DNA of 64,000 bases from Pseudomonas eucalypticola (GTDB lineage Bacteria; Pseudomonadota; Gammaproteobacteria; Pseudomonadales; Pseudomonadaceae). Under the pieces are notes generated by a model that did not search any database, was not told the origin of the DNA, and saw only the letters and a list, made by a program, of their open reading frames with translations. This document shows positions 39,348 to 48,042 of the stretch, in pieces. The number at the start of each line of letters is the position of its first letter. The first letter of the stretch is position 1. The stretch is from contig NZ_CP056030.1 of the NCBI RefSeq assembly GCF_013374995.1, forward strand, positions 186,001-250,000, read 5' to 3'. The position numbers and the translations under genes are program-made.

Positions 39348-39375
39348 GAATATTTCAAATGCGCCCAAGGCATGG
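39348..39375 (+). promoter_or_regulatory. Sulfate-ester box B upstream of tonB
   Basis: GAATATTT-N3-ATGC-N7-GCATGG, identical layout to boxes A and C. It begins 17 bp after the arylsulfotransferase stop and about 180 bp before the tonB start, tying the TonB operon to the same regulator. Confidence 0.6.
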
Positions 39376-39558
39376 GTCGCCAGCCGCTCTGCTACAGGCC
39401 TTGCAGCACGCGGGCTGGCGGTTGGGAATGGTTTTATATATTCCCTTTAGGTCTATGTATAACTTCAAAGATTACTTTAAGAACTAAGCCTCTCGCGTCG
39501 ATCATTCGTCTCGCGAGGCGTTCCTCGCCTTATCGCTGAAGACCGCAGGAGTACAACA

Positions 39559-40371
39559 ATGGGCAATGTCCAGACCGCAGCCAGTGCACCCCAGGCGTTT
39601 GTACGCCCGGCGCCCGGTGGCGAGTTGGTCGACCTGGGCCGCGCGCACCGTGCGCCGCTGGTTCAGTCGCGTCTGCACACGACCCCCAAGGGTGTACTGA
39701 GCCGGCGTGAAGGGATTCTGCTGGGCGTGTTTGCGCTGGTGCTGCATGGCGCGGTGATTTACTGGCTGAGCCAGAAACCGCTGGCTGCATTGCCGGTCAA
39801 GCCGCCCGAGGTCCCGCCAATGACCATCGAGTTTTCCCAACCCTCACCCCCGGTAGTTGCGCCGCCGCCACCTCCGCCACCGCCCGTGGCGCAGCCCGTG
39901 GTAGAGCCACCGCCGCCGGTGGAGGACGAGCTGGCAACCAAGCCGCCGCCCAAGCCCAAACCCAAGCCCAAGCAGGTGGCCAAGCCGGTACCCAAGCCCG
40001 TGCCGAAACCAGTCGAGCAACCAGCGCCACCGCAACCCGTGGCCGCACCAACACCACCGGCCCCACCCGCGCCGCCGGCGCCGGCCCCGGTGACCCCGGC
40101 CTCGGCCAACGCCGGTTACCTGCATAACCCGGCGCCGGAATACCCGGCCCTGGCCATGCGTCGCAACTGGGAAGGCACCGTGCTGTTGCGTGTGCACGTG
40201 CTGGCCAGTGGCAAACCGGGTGAAATCCAGATTCAGAAGAGCAGTGGTCGTGAACAGCTCGATGACGCCGCCCTGGCAGCCGTCAAGCGCTGGAGTTTTG
40301 TACCGGCCAAACAGGGCGACGTCGCCCAGGACGGCTGGGTGAGCGTTCCCATCGACTTCAAGATCCGCTAA
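39559..40371 (+). CDS. tonB: TonB energy-transducing protein
   Basis: This is 270 residues. An unusually long cytoplasmic N-terminus (about 50 residues) precedes the single membrane anchor (LLGVFALVLHGAVIYWL, about 54-70). A Pro-rich spacer with PPPPPPP and K-P repeats (about 90-170) spans the periplasm. The TonB C-terminal domain (GYLHNPAPEYPALAMRRNWEGTVLL, about 185-270) contacts receptors. With ExbBD it powers the upstream receptor. It has two internal Met and no Cys. GCAGGAG precedes the ATG. Confidence 0.95.
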   Translation: MGNVQTAASAPQAFVRPAPGGELVDLGRAHRAPLVQSRLHTTPKGVLSRREGILLGVFALVLHGAVIYWLSQKPLAALPVKPPEVPPMTIEFSQPSPPVVAPPPPPPPPVAQPVVEPPPPVEDELATKPPPKPKPKPKQVAKPVPKPVPKPVEQPAPPQPVAAPTPPAPPAPPAPAPVTPASANAGYLHNPAPEYPALAMRRNWEGTVLLRVHVLASGKPGEIQIQKSSGREQLDDAALAAVKRWSFVPAKQGDVAQDGWVSVPIDFKIR

Positions 40372-40401
40372 TCCGCGCTAGTTAGAGAAGGAATACACAT
40401 C

Positions 40402-41127
40402 ATGAGTAACTTGGCTTCCCCGTTTGAATCCATCGAAGGCGCGGTGATCTGGCTGCTGATCGTCTTCTCCGTCGCCACCTGGGGCCTGTTCCTGCTCAAG
40501 GGCACGCAATTCGGCCGCCTGAAGAACCAGGACCGCAAATTCCACAAGCAATTCTGGGCGGCATCGAGCCTCGACTCGGCGGCCGAACTGACCGTGACCC
40601 AGCCTGGCGCCGCCGCCCGCGTTGCCCAGGCAGGCTATGCCGCCATTCAGGTAGGCGAACCCGGCCACGCCGCGGACCTGAGCCAGGCCATCAACCACCA
40701 GGACCGCCTGGAACGTGCCCTGCGCCAGCAGATCGTGCGTGAACGCCGCTCCCTGGAAACGGGCCTGGCGGTGCTGGCCAGTATCGGTTCCACCTCGCCG
40801 TTCATTGGGCTGTTCGGTACCGTGTGGGGCATCATGTCCGCGCTCAAGGGCATCAGCGCCGCAGGTTCGGCCAGCCTTGAAACCGTGGCCGGGCCTATCG
40901 GTTCTGCCCTGGTCGCCACTGGCGTGGGTATCGCCGTCGCCGTGCCGGCGGTGCTGGTCTACAACTACTTCCTGCGCCGCCTGAAGCTGACCGTCGCCGA
41001 TCTCGACGACTTTGCCCACGACTTCTACAGCCTGGCCCAGAAGAGCTCTTTCCGCGTGCTGCTGCACCCGGCCCTGACCAAGACCGCCCAGGGCGCTGGT
41101 GGTCAGAAAGTGAAGGAGGCGTCCTGA
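40402..41127 (+). CDS. exbB: ExbB proton-channel subunit
   Basis: This is 241 residues of the MotA/TolQ/ExbB family. The first membrane helix is VIWLLIVFSVATWGLFLL, and the other two lie around ASIGSTSPFIGLFGTVWGI and ATGVGIAVAVPAVLVYNYF. Forms the pentameric channel that uses the proton gradient to move TonB. It has one internal Met and no Cys. Follows tonB by 30 bp with AGAAGGAA before the ATG. Confidence 0.95.
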   Translation: MSNLASPFESIEGAVIWLLIVFSVATWGLFLLKGTQFGRLKNQDRKFHKQFWAASSLDSAAELTVTQPGAAARVAQAGYAAIQVGEPGHAADLSQAINHQDRLERALRQQIVRERRSLETGLAVLASIGSTSPFIGLFGTVWGIMSALKGISAAGSASLETVAGPIGSALVATGVGIAVAVPAVLVYNYFLRRLKLTVADLDDFAHDFYSLAQKSSFRVLLHPALTKTAQGAGGQKVKEAS

Positions 41128-41128
41128 T

Positions 41129-41530
41129 ATGGCCTTCTCTACCCAGGACAGCGATGAAGTACTGAGCGAGATCAACGTTACCCCGCTGGTGGACGTGATG
41201 CTGGTGCTGCTGGTGGTGTTCATCGTCACCGCGCCGCTGCTCACCAACTCCATTCCGATCAACCTGCCCAAGACCGAGGCCGTGGCCCCGGTCGAGCAGA
41301 AAGACCCGCTGGTGGTCAGTATCGACGGCGGCGGCAAGCTGTTCATCAACAAGGATGAAATTCAGCCGGACCTGCTGCAGACCAACCTGGAAGCGGCCAA
41401 GGCCAAAGATCCGGAAGTGCGGGTGCAATTGCAGGCCGATGACGGTGTGGACTACGGCAAGGTAGCCAAGGCCATGGCCTCGATCGAGAAGGCGGGCATT
41501 ACCAAATTGTCTGTGATTACTGCGCGGTAG
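41129..41530 (+). CDS. exbD: ExbD proton-channel subunit
   Basis: This is 133 residues of the ExbD/TolR family. One membrane helix carries the essential Asp in INVTPLVDVMLVLLVVF. The periplasmic domain ends in KAGITKLSVITAR. Starts one base after the exbB stop, with AAGGAGG upstream. Last gene of the tonB-exbB-exbD operon, followed by a strong terminator. Confidence 0.95.
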   Translation: MAFSTQDSDEVLSEINVTPLVDVMLVLLVVFIVTAPLLTNSIPINLPKTEAVAPVEQKDPLVVSIDGGGKLFINKDEIQPDLLQTNLEAAKAKDPEVRVQLQADDGVDYGKVAKAMASIEKAGITKLSVITAR

Positions 41531-41550
41531 CGAACAGCGCGGTTTTTTTA

Positions 41551-41587
41551 GGCCACTCCTCAGGCAGGGGGTGGCCTTTTTTTTGTT
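41551..41587 (+). terminator. Rho-independent terminator after exbD
   Basis: GGCCAC (41551-41556) pairs with GTGGCC (41571-41576), extended by CTCC/GGGG. A run of eight T follows. Confidence 0.85.
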
Positions 41588-41624
41588 CTGCTACAGCATT
41601 TCCCGCAGCCGGATGCGCCCGACC

Positions 41625-41987
41625 TCAGGCCTTTGGCTCAAATACCACATAGATCTTCCGGCAAGGCTCCAGTACCTCCCATGTACCCCGGAAACCCGCT
41701 GGGATCACAAACCGATCACCGGCGCGCAGGGTCCTGGCATTGCCTTCCAGGTCGCGGAGCACCGACACGCCCTGGACGATTTCACAGTACTCATGCTCGG
41801 TATAGTTGACGGTCCACTGGCCGACCTCGCCCTCCCATACGCCCGCGCCGAATTGCGCGCACGGGCTGGCGTAATGGTGATAGACCTTCTGCTCGGGATC
41901 ACCCTTCAAGACCTTTTCGGCGGCGGGACGGTAGTGGTCGGCCGGGGTGGTCGCCAGGGCGAAGTCGACAATCGTTTCGATGCTCAT
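41625..41987 (-). CDS. Cupin-domain protein
   Basis: This is 120 residues from MSIETIVDFALATTP at 41987, with AGGAC upstream. It forms a single cupin barrel of the DUF861 (Cupin_3) type: GVWEGEVGQWTVNYTEHEYCEIVQG carries Glu/His candidates for metal binding, and LRAGDRFVIPAGFRGTWEV is the second motif. DUF861 cupins include ureidoglycine aminohydrolase-like enzymes, but substrate is unknown here. It is divergent from kauB and probably co-regulated by PauR, so a polyamine-catabolic role is plausible. Confidence 0.82.
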   Translation of the reverse strand: MSIETIVDFALATTPADHYRPAAEKVLKGDPEQKVYHHYASPCAQFGAGVWEGEVGQWTVNYTEHEYCEIVQGVSVLRDLEGNARTLRAGDRFVIPAGFRGTWEVLEPCRKIYVVFEPKA

Positions 41988-42002
41988 GAAAAGTCCTGCC
42001 TG

Positions 42003-42114
42003 CTTGTCAAATAAAATCAACATGACACGGCTTTTGCCGGTATCTTGTCAAATATATTGAAAATCTGGGGCCGAGTGGTTTAGGGTGGTGGGTGCCGTGA
42101 GTCTATTATTTGAC
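42003..42114. promoter_or_regulatory. Three GTCAAATA boxes, probable PauR operators
   Basis: CTTGTCAAATA occurs twice in direct orientation (42003-42013 and 42044-42054, 41 bp apart). The reverse TATTTGAC lies at 42107-42114. The middle copy extends to GTCAAATATATTGA, close to the E. coli PuuR site (ACAATATATTGA core). All lie in the 200-bp region between the cupin gene and kauB. The PauR gene is in this window at 52451. Confidence 0.6.
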
Positions 42115-42184
42115 CGGCCCTAATTCGAAAGCCTGGGCGATTATCCTGCGTGCAGGCTGCAAATCAACAAGAGGAGGGATACGT

Positions 42185-43678
42185 ATGACCACTTTGACTC
42201 GTGCGGACTGGGAACAGCGTGCCAAGGAAGTGAACATCGAAGGCCGTGCATTCATCAACGGTGAATACACCGCCGCCGCTTCCGGTGCCACGTTCGACTG
42301 CCTGAGCCCGGTCGACGGTCGCCTCCTGGCGCAGGTTGCCAGCTGTGACCTGGCCGACGCCCAGCGTGCCGTGGAAAGTGCCCGTGCCGCCTTCGACAGT
42401 GGCGCCTGGTCGCGCCTGGCGCCGGCCAAGCGCAAGGCCACCATGATCCGATTCGCCGGCCTGCTCAAGCAGAACGCTCAGGAACTGGCGCTGCTGGAAA
42501 CCCTGGACATGGGCAAGCCGATCAGCGACTCGTTGAACATCGACGTCAACGGCGCCGCCAATGCCCTGTCGTGGAGCGGCGAGGCCATCGACAAGATCTA
42601 CGACGAAGTGGCGGCCACGCCCCATGACCAGCTGGGCCTGGTGACCCGCGAACCGGTTGGCGTAGTGGCGGCCATCGTGCCGTGGAACTTCCCGTTGATG
42701 ATGGCTTGCTGGAAGCTCGGCCCGGCGCTGTCCACCGGTAACTCGGTGATCCTGAAGCCTTCGGAAAAATCGCCGCTGACGGCTATCCGCATCGCGCAAC
42801 TGGCTATCGAGGCCGGTATTCCAAAAGGCGTGTTCAACGTGCTGCCAGGCTACGGCCACACCGTCGGCAAGGCCCTGGCCTTGCACATGGACGTGGACAC
42901 GCTGGTGTTCACCGGCTCCACCAAGATCGCCAAGCAACTGATGATCTATGCCGGTGAATCGAACATGAAGCGCGTGTGGCTGGAAGCCGGCGGCAAGAGC
43001 CCGAACATCGTCTTCGCCGACGCCCCGGACCTGCAAGCCGCTGCCGAATCGGCCGCCAGCGCCATTGCCTTCAACCAGGGCGAAGTATGCACAGCGGGTT
43101 CACGCCTGCTGGTCGAGCGTTCCATCAAGGACAAGTTCCTGCCCCTGGTGCTGGAAGCCCTGAAGGCCTGGAAACCAGGCAACCCGCTGGACCCGGCCAC
43201 CACCGTGGGGGCCCTGGTGGACACCCAGCAGATGAACACCGTGCTGTCGTACATCGAAGCGGGCCACAACGACGGCGCCAAACTGCTGGTGGGCGGCAAG
43301 CGTATCCTGGAAGAGACCGGGGGCACTTACGTCGAGCCGACCATCTTCGACGGCGTCGACAACGCCATGCGCATTGCCCAGGAAGAGATCTTCGGCCCGG
43401 TACTGTCGGTGCTGGCTTTCGACACCGTGGAAGAAGCCATCAAGATCGCCAACGACACCCCGTACGGCCTGGCCGCCGCGGTATGGACGTCGGATATCTC
43501 CAAGGGCCACCTGACCGCCAAGGCCCTGCGCGCCGGCAGCGTATGGGTGAACCAGTACGACGGCGGCGACATGACTGCGCCGTTCGGTGGCTTCAAGCAG
43601 TCGGGCAACGGCCGTGACAAGTCGCTGCACGCCTTCGACAAGTACACCGAGCTGAAGGCCACCTGGATCAAGCTGTAA
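42185..43678 (+). CDS. kauB: Aldehyde dehydrogenase for polyamine catabolism
   Basis: This is 497 residues from MTTLTRADWEQRAKEV at 42185, with GAGGAGGG upstream; the in-frame ATG at 42110 lacks one. Catalytic features: PWNFPLMMACWKLGPAL, the Glu in WLEAGGKSPNIVFAD and the Cys in NQGEVCTAGSRLLVE. It is of the KauB/PuuC type, oxidising gamma-glutamyl-aminobutyraldehyde, 4-aminobutyraldehyde and 4-guanidinobutyraldehyde from polyamine and arginine breakdown. The GABA formed feeds GabT-GabD, encoded earlier in the window. The operator boxes upstream suggest PauR repression. Confidence 0.92.
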   Translation: MTTLTRADWEQRAKEVNIEGRAFINGEYTAAASGATFDCLSPVDGRLLAQVASCDLADAQRAVESARAAFDSGAWSRLAPAKRKATMIRFAGLLKQNAQELALLETLDMGKPISDSLNIDVNGAANALSWSGEAIDKIYDEVAATPHDQLGLVTREPVGVVAAIVPWNFPLMMACWKLGPALSTGNSVILKPSEKSPLTAIRIAQLAIEAGIPKGVFNVLPGYGHTVGKALALHMDVDTLVFTGSTKIAKQLMIYAGESNMKRVWLEAGGKSPNIVFADAPDLQAAAESAASAIAFNQGEVCTAGSRLLVERSIKDKFLPLVLEALKAWKPGNPLDPATTVGALVDTQQMNTVLSYIEAGHNDGAKLLVGGKRILEETGGTYVEPTIFDGVDNAMRIAQEEIFGPVLSVLAFDTVEEAIKIANDTPYGLAAAVWTSDISKGHLTAKALRAGSVWVNQYDGGDMTAPFGGFKQSGNGRDKSLHAFDKYTELKATWIKL

Positions 43679-43751
43679 TTCGCTGCGCGGACCACTGCAC
43701 GGTGTGACCGCTGGCTTGCCAGCGCCCACACAGGGCGGTGGTCGGTCGTGT

Positions 43752-43787
43752 ACAGCCGGGTCTCCGCAAGGGGCCCGGCTGTTTTGT
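43752..43787 (+). terminator. Terminator after kauB
   Basis: A perfect 9-bp stem ACAGCCGGG/CCCGGCTGT with a 13-base loop is followed by TTTGT. Confidence 0.8.
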
Positions 43788-43815
43788 CTGTGCAGTTATC
43801 CACAGGAGCGTGGAC

Positions 43816-44952
43816 ATGCGTTGGGGTACCTATTTCGCCGTGCTGAGCGCTGTATTGAGCGTTGGCCTGGCGTTAGGCGTGAGCATGCCGCTGGTGTCGC
43901 TGCGGCTTGAGGGGTGGGGCTACGGCAGCTTCGCCATTGGGGTCATGGCGTCGATGCCAGCGATCGGCGTGCTGGCGGGCGCGGGCCTGGCCAGCCGTCT
44001 GGCGGCACGGTTCGGTACGCCGGGGTTGATGCGCCTGTGCCTGTGGGGCGGCGCACTGTCCATTGCCTTGCTGGCGTTACTGCCCAGCTATGCAGTGTGG
44101 TTGCTGCTGCGCCTGTGGATCGGCATGGTGCTGACCATTGTCTTCATTCTTGGCGAGAGCTGGATCAACCAGCTGGTGGTCGAGCAATGGCGTGGGCGCC
44201 TGGTGGCCCTGTATGGCAGCAGTTACGCGCTGAGCCAGCTATGCGGGCCACTCCTGCTGGGCGCGCTGGGCACCGACCACGATTATGGCTTCTGGACTGG
44301 CGCGGGGCTGTTGGTGGTATCCCCGCTGCTTCTGCTAGGGCGAACCGGTGCGCCCAGTACTGAATCGTGCCGGGTGACCTTCGTTGACCTGGGACGCTTT
44401 TGCCGTCGGCTGCCCGTGATCGCCTGGGCCATCGCGCTGTTCGCCGCATTCGAGGCCATGATCCTGACGCTGTTGCCGGTGTATTGCCTGCAGCAAGGCT
44501 TCAGTGCCGAAGTGGCACTGTACATGGTCAGCACGGTAGTGGTGGGCGATGCCTTGTTGCAGTTGCCCATTGGTGCCCTGGCCGACCGCATGTCGCGGCG
44601 CACGCTGTTCTTTGGTTGTGCGCTGGCGCTGATGCTGTCGAGCCTGGCGATACCGTTGCTGATCGACACCCAGGGCATCTGGCCGTTGTGGGTGATCTTC
44701 GGCGCCAGTGCGGGCGGCCTGTTCACCTTGTCGCTGGTGCTGATCGGCGAGCGCTACCGCGATGATGCGCTGGTGCGGGCCAACGCCCATGTGGCGCAAT
44801 TGTGGGGCATTGGTTGCCTGATCGGGCCGGTACTGGCCGGTGCCGGCAGTCAGTGGGTGAGCGGGCACGCACTGCCGCTGCTGATGGCGTTGGGGGCGTT
44901 CGGGCTGGTGCTGCTGGCGCGCAGGCCGCAGGCGCTGGAGTTGCCTGCCTGA
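43816..44952 (+). CDS. MFS transporter
   Basis: This is 378 residues from MRWGTYFAVLSAVLSVG at 43816, with CAGGAG upstream. Twelve membrane helices. The half-way loop has GALADRMSRRTLFF, the MFS G-x-x-x-D-R-x-x-R motif. Family resembles YfkF/YcaD-type transporters. Substrate unknown. It is convergent with the phospholipase D-like gene, 22 bp apart. Confidence 0.85.
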   Translation: MRWGTYFAVLSAVLSVGLALGVSMPLVSLRLEGWGYGSFAIGVMASMPAIGVLAGAGLASRLAARFGTPGLMRLCLWGGALSIALLALLPSYAVWLLLRLWIGMVLTIVFILGESWINQLVVEQWRGRLVALYGSSYALSQLCGPLLLGALGTDHDYGFWTGAGLLVVSPLLLLGRTGAPSTESCRVTFVDLGRFCRRLPVIAWAIALFAAFEAMILTLLPVYCLQQGFSAEVALYMVSTVVVGDALLQLPIGALADRMSRRTLFFGCALALMLSSLAIPLLIDTQGIWPLWVIFGASAGGLFTLSLVLIGERYRDDALVRANAHVAQLWGIGCLIGPVLAGAGSQWVSGHALPLLMALGAFGLVLLARRPQALELPA

Positions 44953-44974
44953 CCGACGCTGCAACGGCGCGCCG

Positions 44975-46525
44975 CTAGAGCATTTTTTCCAGGCCGATGG
45001 CCCTGCTCATCCAGGCGTTGAACCGCCGCCACAGGTCGCCTGGCTCGGTGGTCAGGGTATGCAACTGGTGGTTGTCCTCGGTCACCCACACCACGTTCCC
45101 GCCTTGCAACTTCGCCTGGTAGCTGAGCGCTGGCGACATGCCCTGCAAAGCCAGTTCGCGGGTGCGTTCGGCCAGCTCGGGGCTGTTCACCAATACCCCG
45201 ACCTCGGTATTCCACAGCACCGAGCGGGCATCGAAGTTGAATGAACCGATGAACACCCGCTGGCGGTCGAAGATCATCGCCTTGCTGTGCAGGCTGGAAT
45301 CGGAACTGCCATGCAGCCCCAGCCCTTTGCGCCGAGGCATCTCTCCGGGTTGGCGGCGCAGTTCGTACAGTTTCACCCCATGTTGCAGCAACGCCTTGCG
45401 GTAAGGCGCATAACCGCCGTGCACGGCAGGTACGTCGGTGGCTTCCAGTGAGTTGGTCAGCAGGCTGACCGCCACCCCGGCGTCGGCCCGGCCCGTCAGG
45501 TACAGGAGGCCGGGTTCGCGTGGCACGAAGTAGGCTGAAACCAGCATCAGCTCTTGATGAACGTCCGCCAATTGGGGTGCCAGCTGCGTCGTCAGCAGCA
45601 GGTGCGGGTCCGGCTCATCGCGGGCCAGCACCTTGCTGGGGGCATCCCACAGCACCTGGCTGTTGGCCCAGATCAGCTCGTTGCGCCAGGTGGCCATGCG
45701 CGGGTCGCTGCGGTAGGCCATCAACTGCTGGTACAGCGCCGGGCGTTGCAGGTGGGCCGTGGCCAGCCAGGCCTCCAGGCGCTTGCGCGTCTTGGCCAGG
45801 TCCTTGGCGGTGGGTTGGAACAGCAGGAATTCGCCAATCGGTCGGCTCAGGGCACTGTTCCAGTACTGATCGAAACTCTGGCCCAGGTGTGCGGCGGCGG
45901 GGCCTACGCTCAACAGGTCGATGTCGGTGAAGTTGAGGTTGGGTTCGGCGTCGAAGTATTCGTCGCCCAGGTTGCGGCCGCCGACGATGGCCATGCTGTC
46001 ATCGGCGATCCATAGTTTGTTGTGCATGCGGCGGTGCTGCTGCGACAGGTTGAACAGCCGGCCCATGGCGCGGGTGACACCCGTGGTGCGGCCCAGGTGC
46101 AGCGGGTTGAACAGGCGGATCTGGATGTTGGGGTGTTCGGCCAGCGTCGCGATGACGTCGTCCAGGCCGTCGCTGGTGGTGTCGTCCAGCAAAATGCGGA
46201 TGCGTACCCCACGGTCGGCTGCCTTGAGCAATTCGTCGACCAGGGCTCGGGTACTGATGCCGTCGTGGACGATGTAGTACTGCAAGTCCAGGCTCTTCTG
46301 GGCATTGCGGATCAGTTCTGCCCGCGCCCGGAACGCCTCGGGTCCATTGGGTAGCAGGCGAAAGCCCGACAGGCCGCCATGGCTGGCGACCTGCGCTTGT
46401 ACCGAGCGGCCAAATGCCGACTGGTCGGCCGGCAGTGCCTGGCTGGGTTGGCGTTGGCCCACGCCGGTGGCACAACCGGCCAGCAGGGCAAGCATCAGCA
46501 GCGTGGGTAGCCAGTGGGTTCGCAA
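44975..46525 (-). CDS. Phospholipase D-family lipoprotein, cardiolipin synthase C-like
   Basis: This is 516 residues with lipobox LLAGC (Cys18). Two HKD motifs: HNKLWIADDSMAIVGGRNLGDEYFD (about 165) and HSKAMIFDRQRVFIGSFNFDARS (about 415). This is the YmdC/ClsC layout, an enzyme joining phosphatidyl groups to make cardiolipin from phosphatidylglycerol and phosphatidylethanolamine. The lipoprotein anchor would put it in the periplasm or outer membrane, which is unlike E. coli ClsC. Transphosphatidylation is the family activity; the substrate is inferred. Confidence 0.82.
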   Translation of the reverse strand: MRTHWLPTLLMLALLAGCATGVGQRQPSQALPADQSAFGRSVQAQVASHGGLSGFRLLPNGPEAFRARAELIRNAQKSLDLQYYIVHDGISTRALVDELLKAADRGVRIRILLDDTTSDGLDDVIATLAEHPNIQIRLFNPLHLGRTTGVTRAMGRLFNLSQQHRRMHNKLWIADDSMAIVGGRNLGDEYFDAEPNLNFTDIDLLSVGPAAAHLGQSFDQYWNSALSRPIGEFLLFQPTAKDLAKTRKRLEAWLATAHLQRPALYQQLMAYRSDPRMATWRNELIWANSQVLWDAPSKVLARDEPDPHLLLTTQLAPQLADVHQELMLVSAYFVPREPGLLYLTGRADAGVAVSLLTNSLEATDVPAVHGGYAPYRKALLQHGVKLYELRRQPGEMPRRKGLGLHGSSDSSLHSKAMIFDRQRVFIGSFNFDARSVLWNTEVGVLVNSPELAERTRELALQGMSPALSYQAKLQGGNVVWVTEDNHQLHTLTTEPGDLWRRFNAWMSRAIGLEKML

Positions 46526-46581
46526 CTTGGGGTCCTTAACGCAAGGCAGGCGTGGCTATGACTCCAGCGAGCCGGTAAAGG

Positions 46582-48015
46582 TCATACGGTCTCGACATCC
46601 ATTTCCGCGATCAAGCGCTTGGCCGTCTCCCCGACCTTGCGTACCGCTGCTTCGATCTCGCTGCTGGCGCGGGCGGCGAAGTTCATCCGCAGGCAGTTAC
46701 GGTACTTGCCGGAAGCGGAAAAGATGCTGCCCACGGCAATCTGTACGTCCTGCTCCAGTAAAGCTCGGTTCAGGCGCAACGTGTCGAAACTTTCCGGCAA
46801 TTCCACCCACAGCATGAAGCCACCTTGTGGCCGACTGGCGCGGGTGCCCTCGGGAAAGTAGCGGCTGACCCAGTCGATCATCAGGTCGCGCGAGCGCTGG
46901 TACTGGCTGCGCATGCGCCGCAGGTGCGGCTCGAAGTGGCCGTCCTTGATGAAGTCGGCAATGGCCAATTGCGGCTGGGTGGCCGTGCAGCCCGTGCCGA
47001 TGTACTTCATGTGCAGCACGCGCTCCAGGTAGCGGCCCGGCGCCACCCAGCCGATACGCAGCCCCGGCGCCAGGCTTTTGGAAAACGAACTGCACAACAG
47101 CACCCGACCGTCCTCGTCGAATGACTTGATGGTGCGCGGGCGCGGGTAGCTGAAGGCCAGGTCGCCATACACGTCGTCTTCGATAATGGCCACGTCGTAG
47201 CGCTGGGCCAGGGTCAGCAGGGCGCGCTTGCGGGCTTCCGGCATCACGTAGCCCAACGGGTTATTGCAGTTGGGGGTCAGTTGAATGACTTTGATCGGCC
47301 ACTGTTCCAGCGCCAGCTCCAGGGCTTCGAGGCTGATGCCGGTGATAGGGTCGGTGGGGATTTCCAGGGCTTTCATGCCCAGGCCCTTGAGGGTTTGCAT
47401 GGCGCCGAAGAAGCTCGGCGAGTCCACCGCCACGATATCCCCCGGCTCGCACACGGCGCGAATGCTGGCCGAGAGGGCTTCATGGCAGCCGGTGGTGATG
47501 ACCAGGTCACTGGCCTGCAGCCGGCAACCGGAATCGAGCAGCAGGCGGGCAATCTGCTCGCGCAGGGCTTCAGTGCCGTACACCGTGTCGTAATACAGCC
47601 CAGGCATGTCCTGGCGGCGCGCCAGTTGCGCCAGGCTGCGCAGCAGCGGCTTGAGGGTGGGGCTGGTGACGTCGGGCATGCCCCGGCCCAACTGGACCAC
47701 GCCCTTGAGGGGCGAACTGCGCACCAGTTCTACCACCTGGTCCCACTGGGATATTTCCACCGGGCGTTGCGCGGGTCGACCCACGGCTGGCAGGGCGGGC
47801 AATTGGCGGGCGCTGGGCACGAAATACCCGGACTTGGGCCGCGGTGCGGCCAGGCCGTTGTCTTCCAGCAGCCGGTACGCCTGCTGCACCGTACTCAGGC
47901 TGACCCCGTGTTCGGCACTCAAGGCCCGCACCGAAGGCAGACGGTCACCGGGGCGGTAGAAGCCTTGTTCAATGCGCGAGCCCAGCAATTCGGCGAGGTT
48001 GACATAGAGGGTCAT
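46582..48015 (-). CDS. MocR-type GntR/aminotransferase regulator
   Basis: This is 477 residues. N-terminal GntR winged helix (GDRLPSVRALSAEHGVSLSTVQQAYRLLEDNG) is followed by a class I aminotransferase domain with the PLP lysine in CSSFSKSLAPGLRIGW, the TTGCHEALS cofactor segment and the EDDVYGDLAF aspartate. MocR proteins bind PLP and an amine and act as regulators, not enzymes. Divergent from a DUF1127 gene; an inverted repeat lies between. Confidence 0.9.
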   Translation of the reverse strand: MTLYVNLAELLGSRIEQGFYRPGDRLPSVRALSAEHGVSLSTVQQAYRLLEDNGLAAPRPKSGYFVPSARQLPALPAVGRPAQRPVEISQWDQVVELVRSSPLKGVVQLGRGMPDVTSPTLKPLLRSLAQLARRQDMPGLYYDTVYGTEALREQIARLLLDSGCRLQASDLVITTGCHEALSASIRAVCEPGDIVAVDSPSFFGAMQTLKGLGMKALEIPTDPITGISLEALELALEQWPIKVIQLTPNCNNPLGYVMPEARKRALLTLAQRYDVAIIEDDVYGDLAFSYPRPRTIKSFDEDGRVLLCSSFSKSLAPGLRIGWVAPGRYLERVLHMKYIGTGCTATQPQLAIADFIKDGHFEPHLRRMRSQYQRSRDLMIDWVSRYFPEGTRASRPQGGFMLWVELPESFDTLRLNRALLEQDVQIAVGSIFSASGKYRNCLRMNFAARASSEIEAAVRKVGETAKRLIAEMDVETV

Positions 48016-48042
48016 GACGTACTCCCAGCGACCAGATGCATA

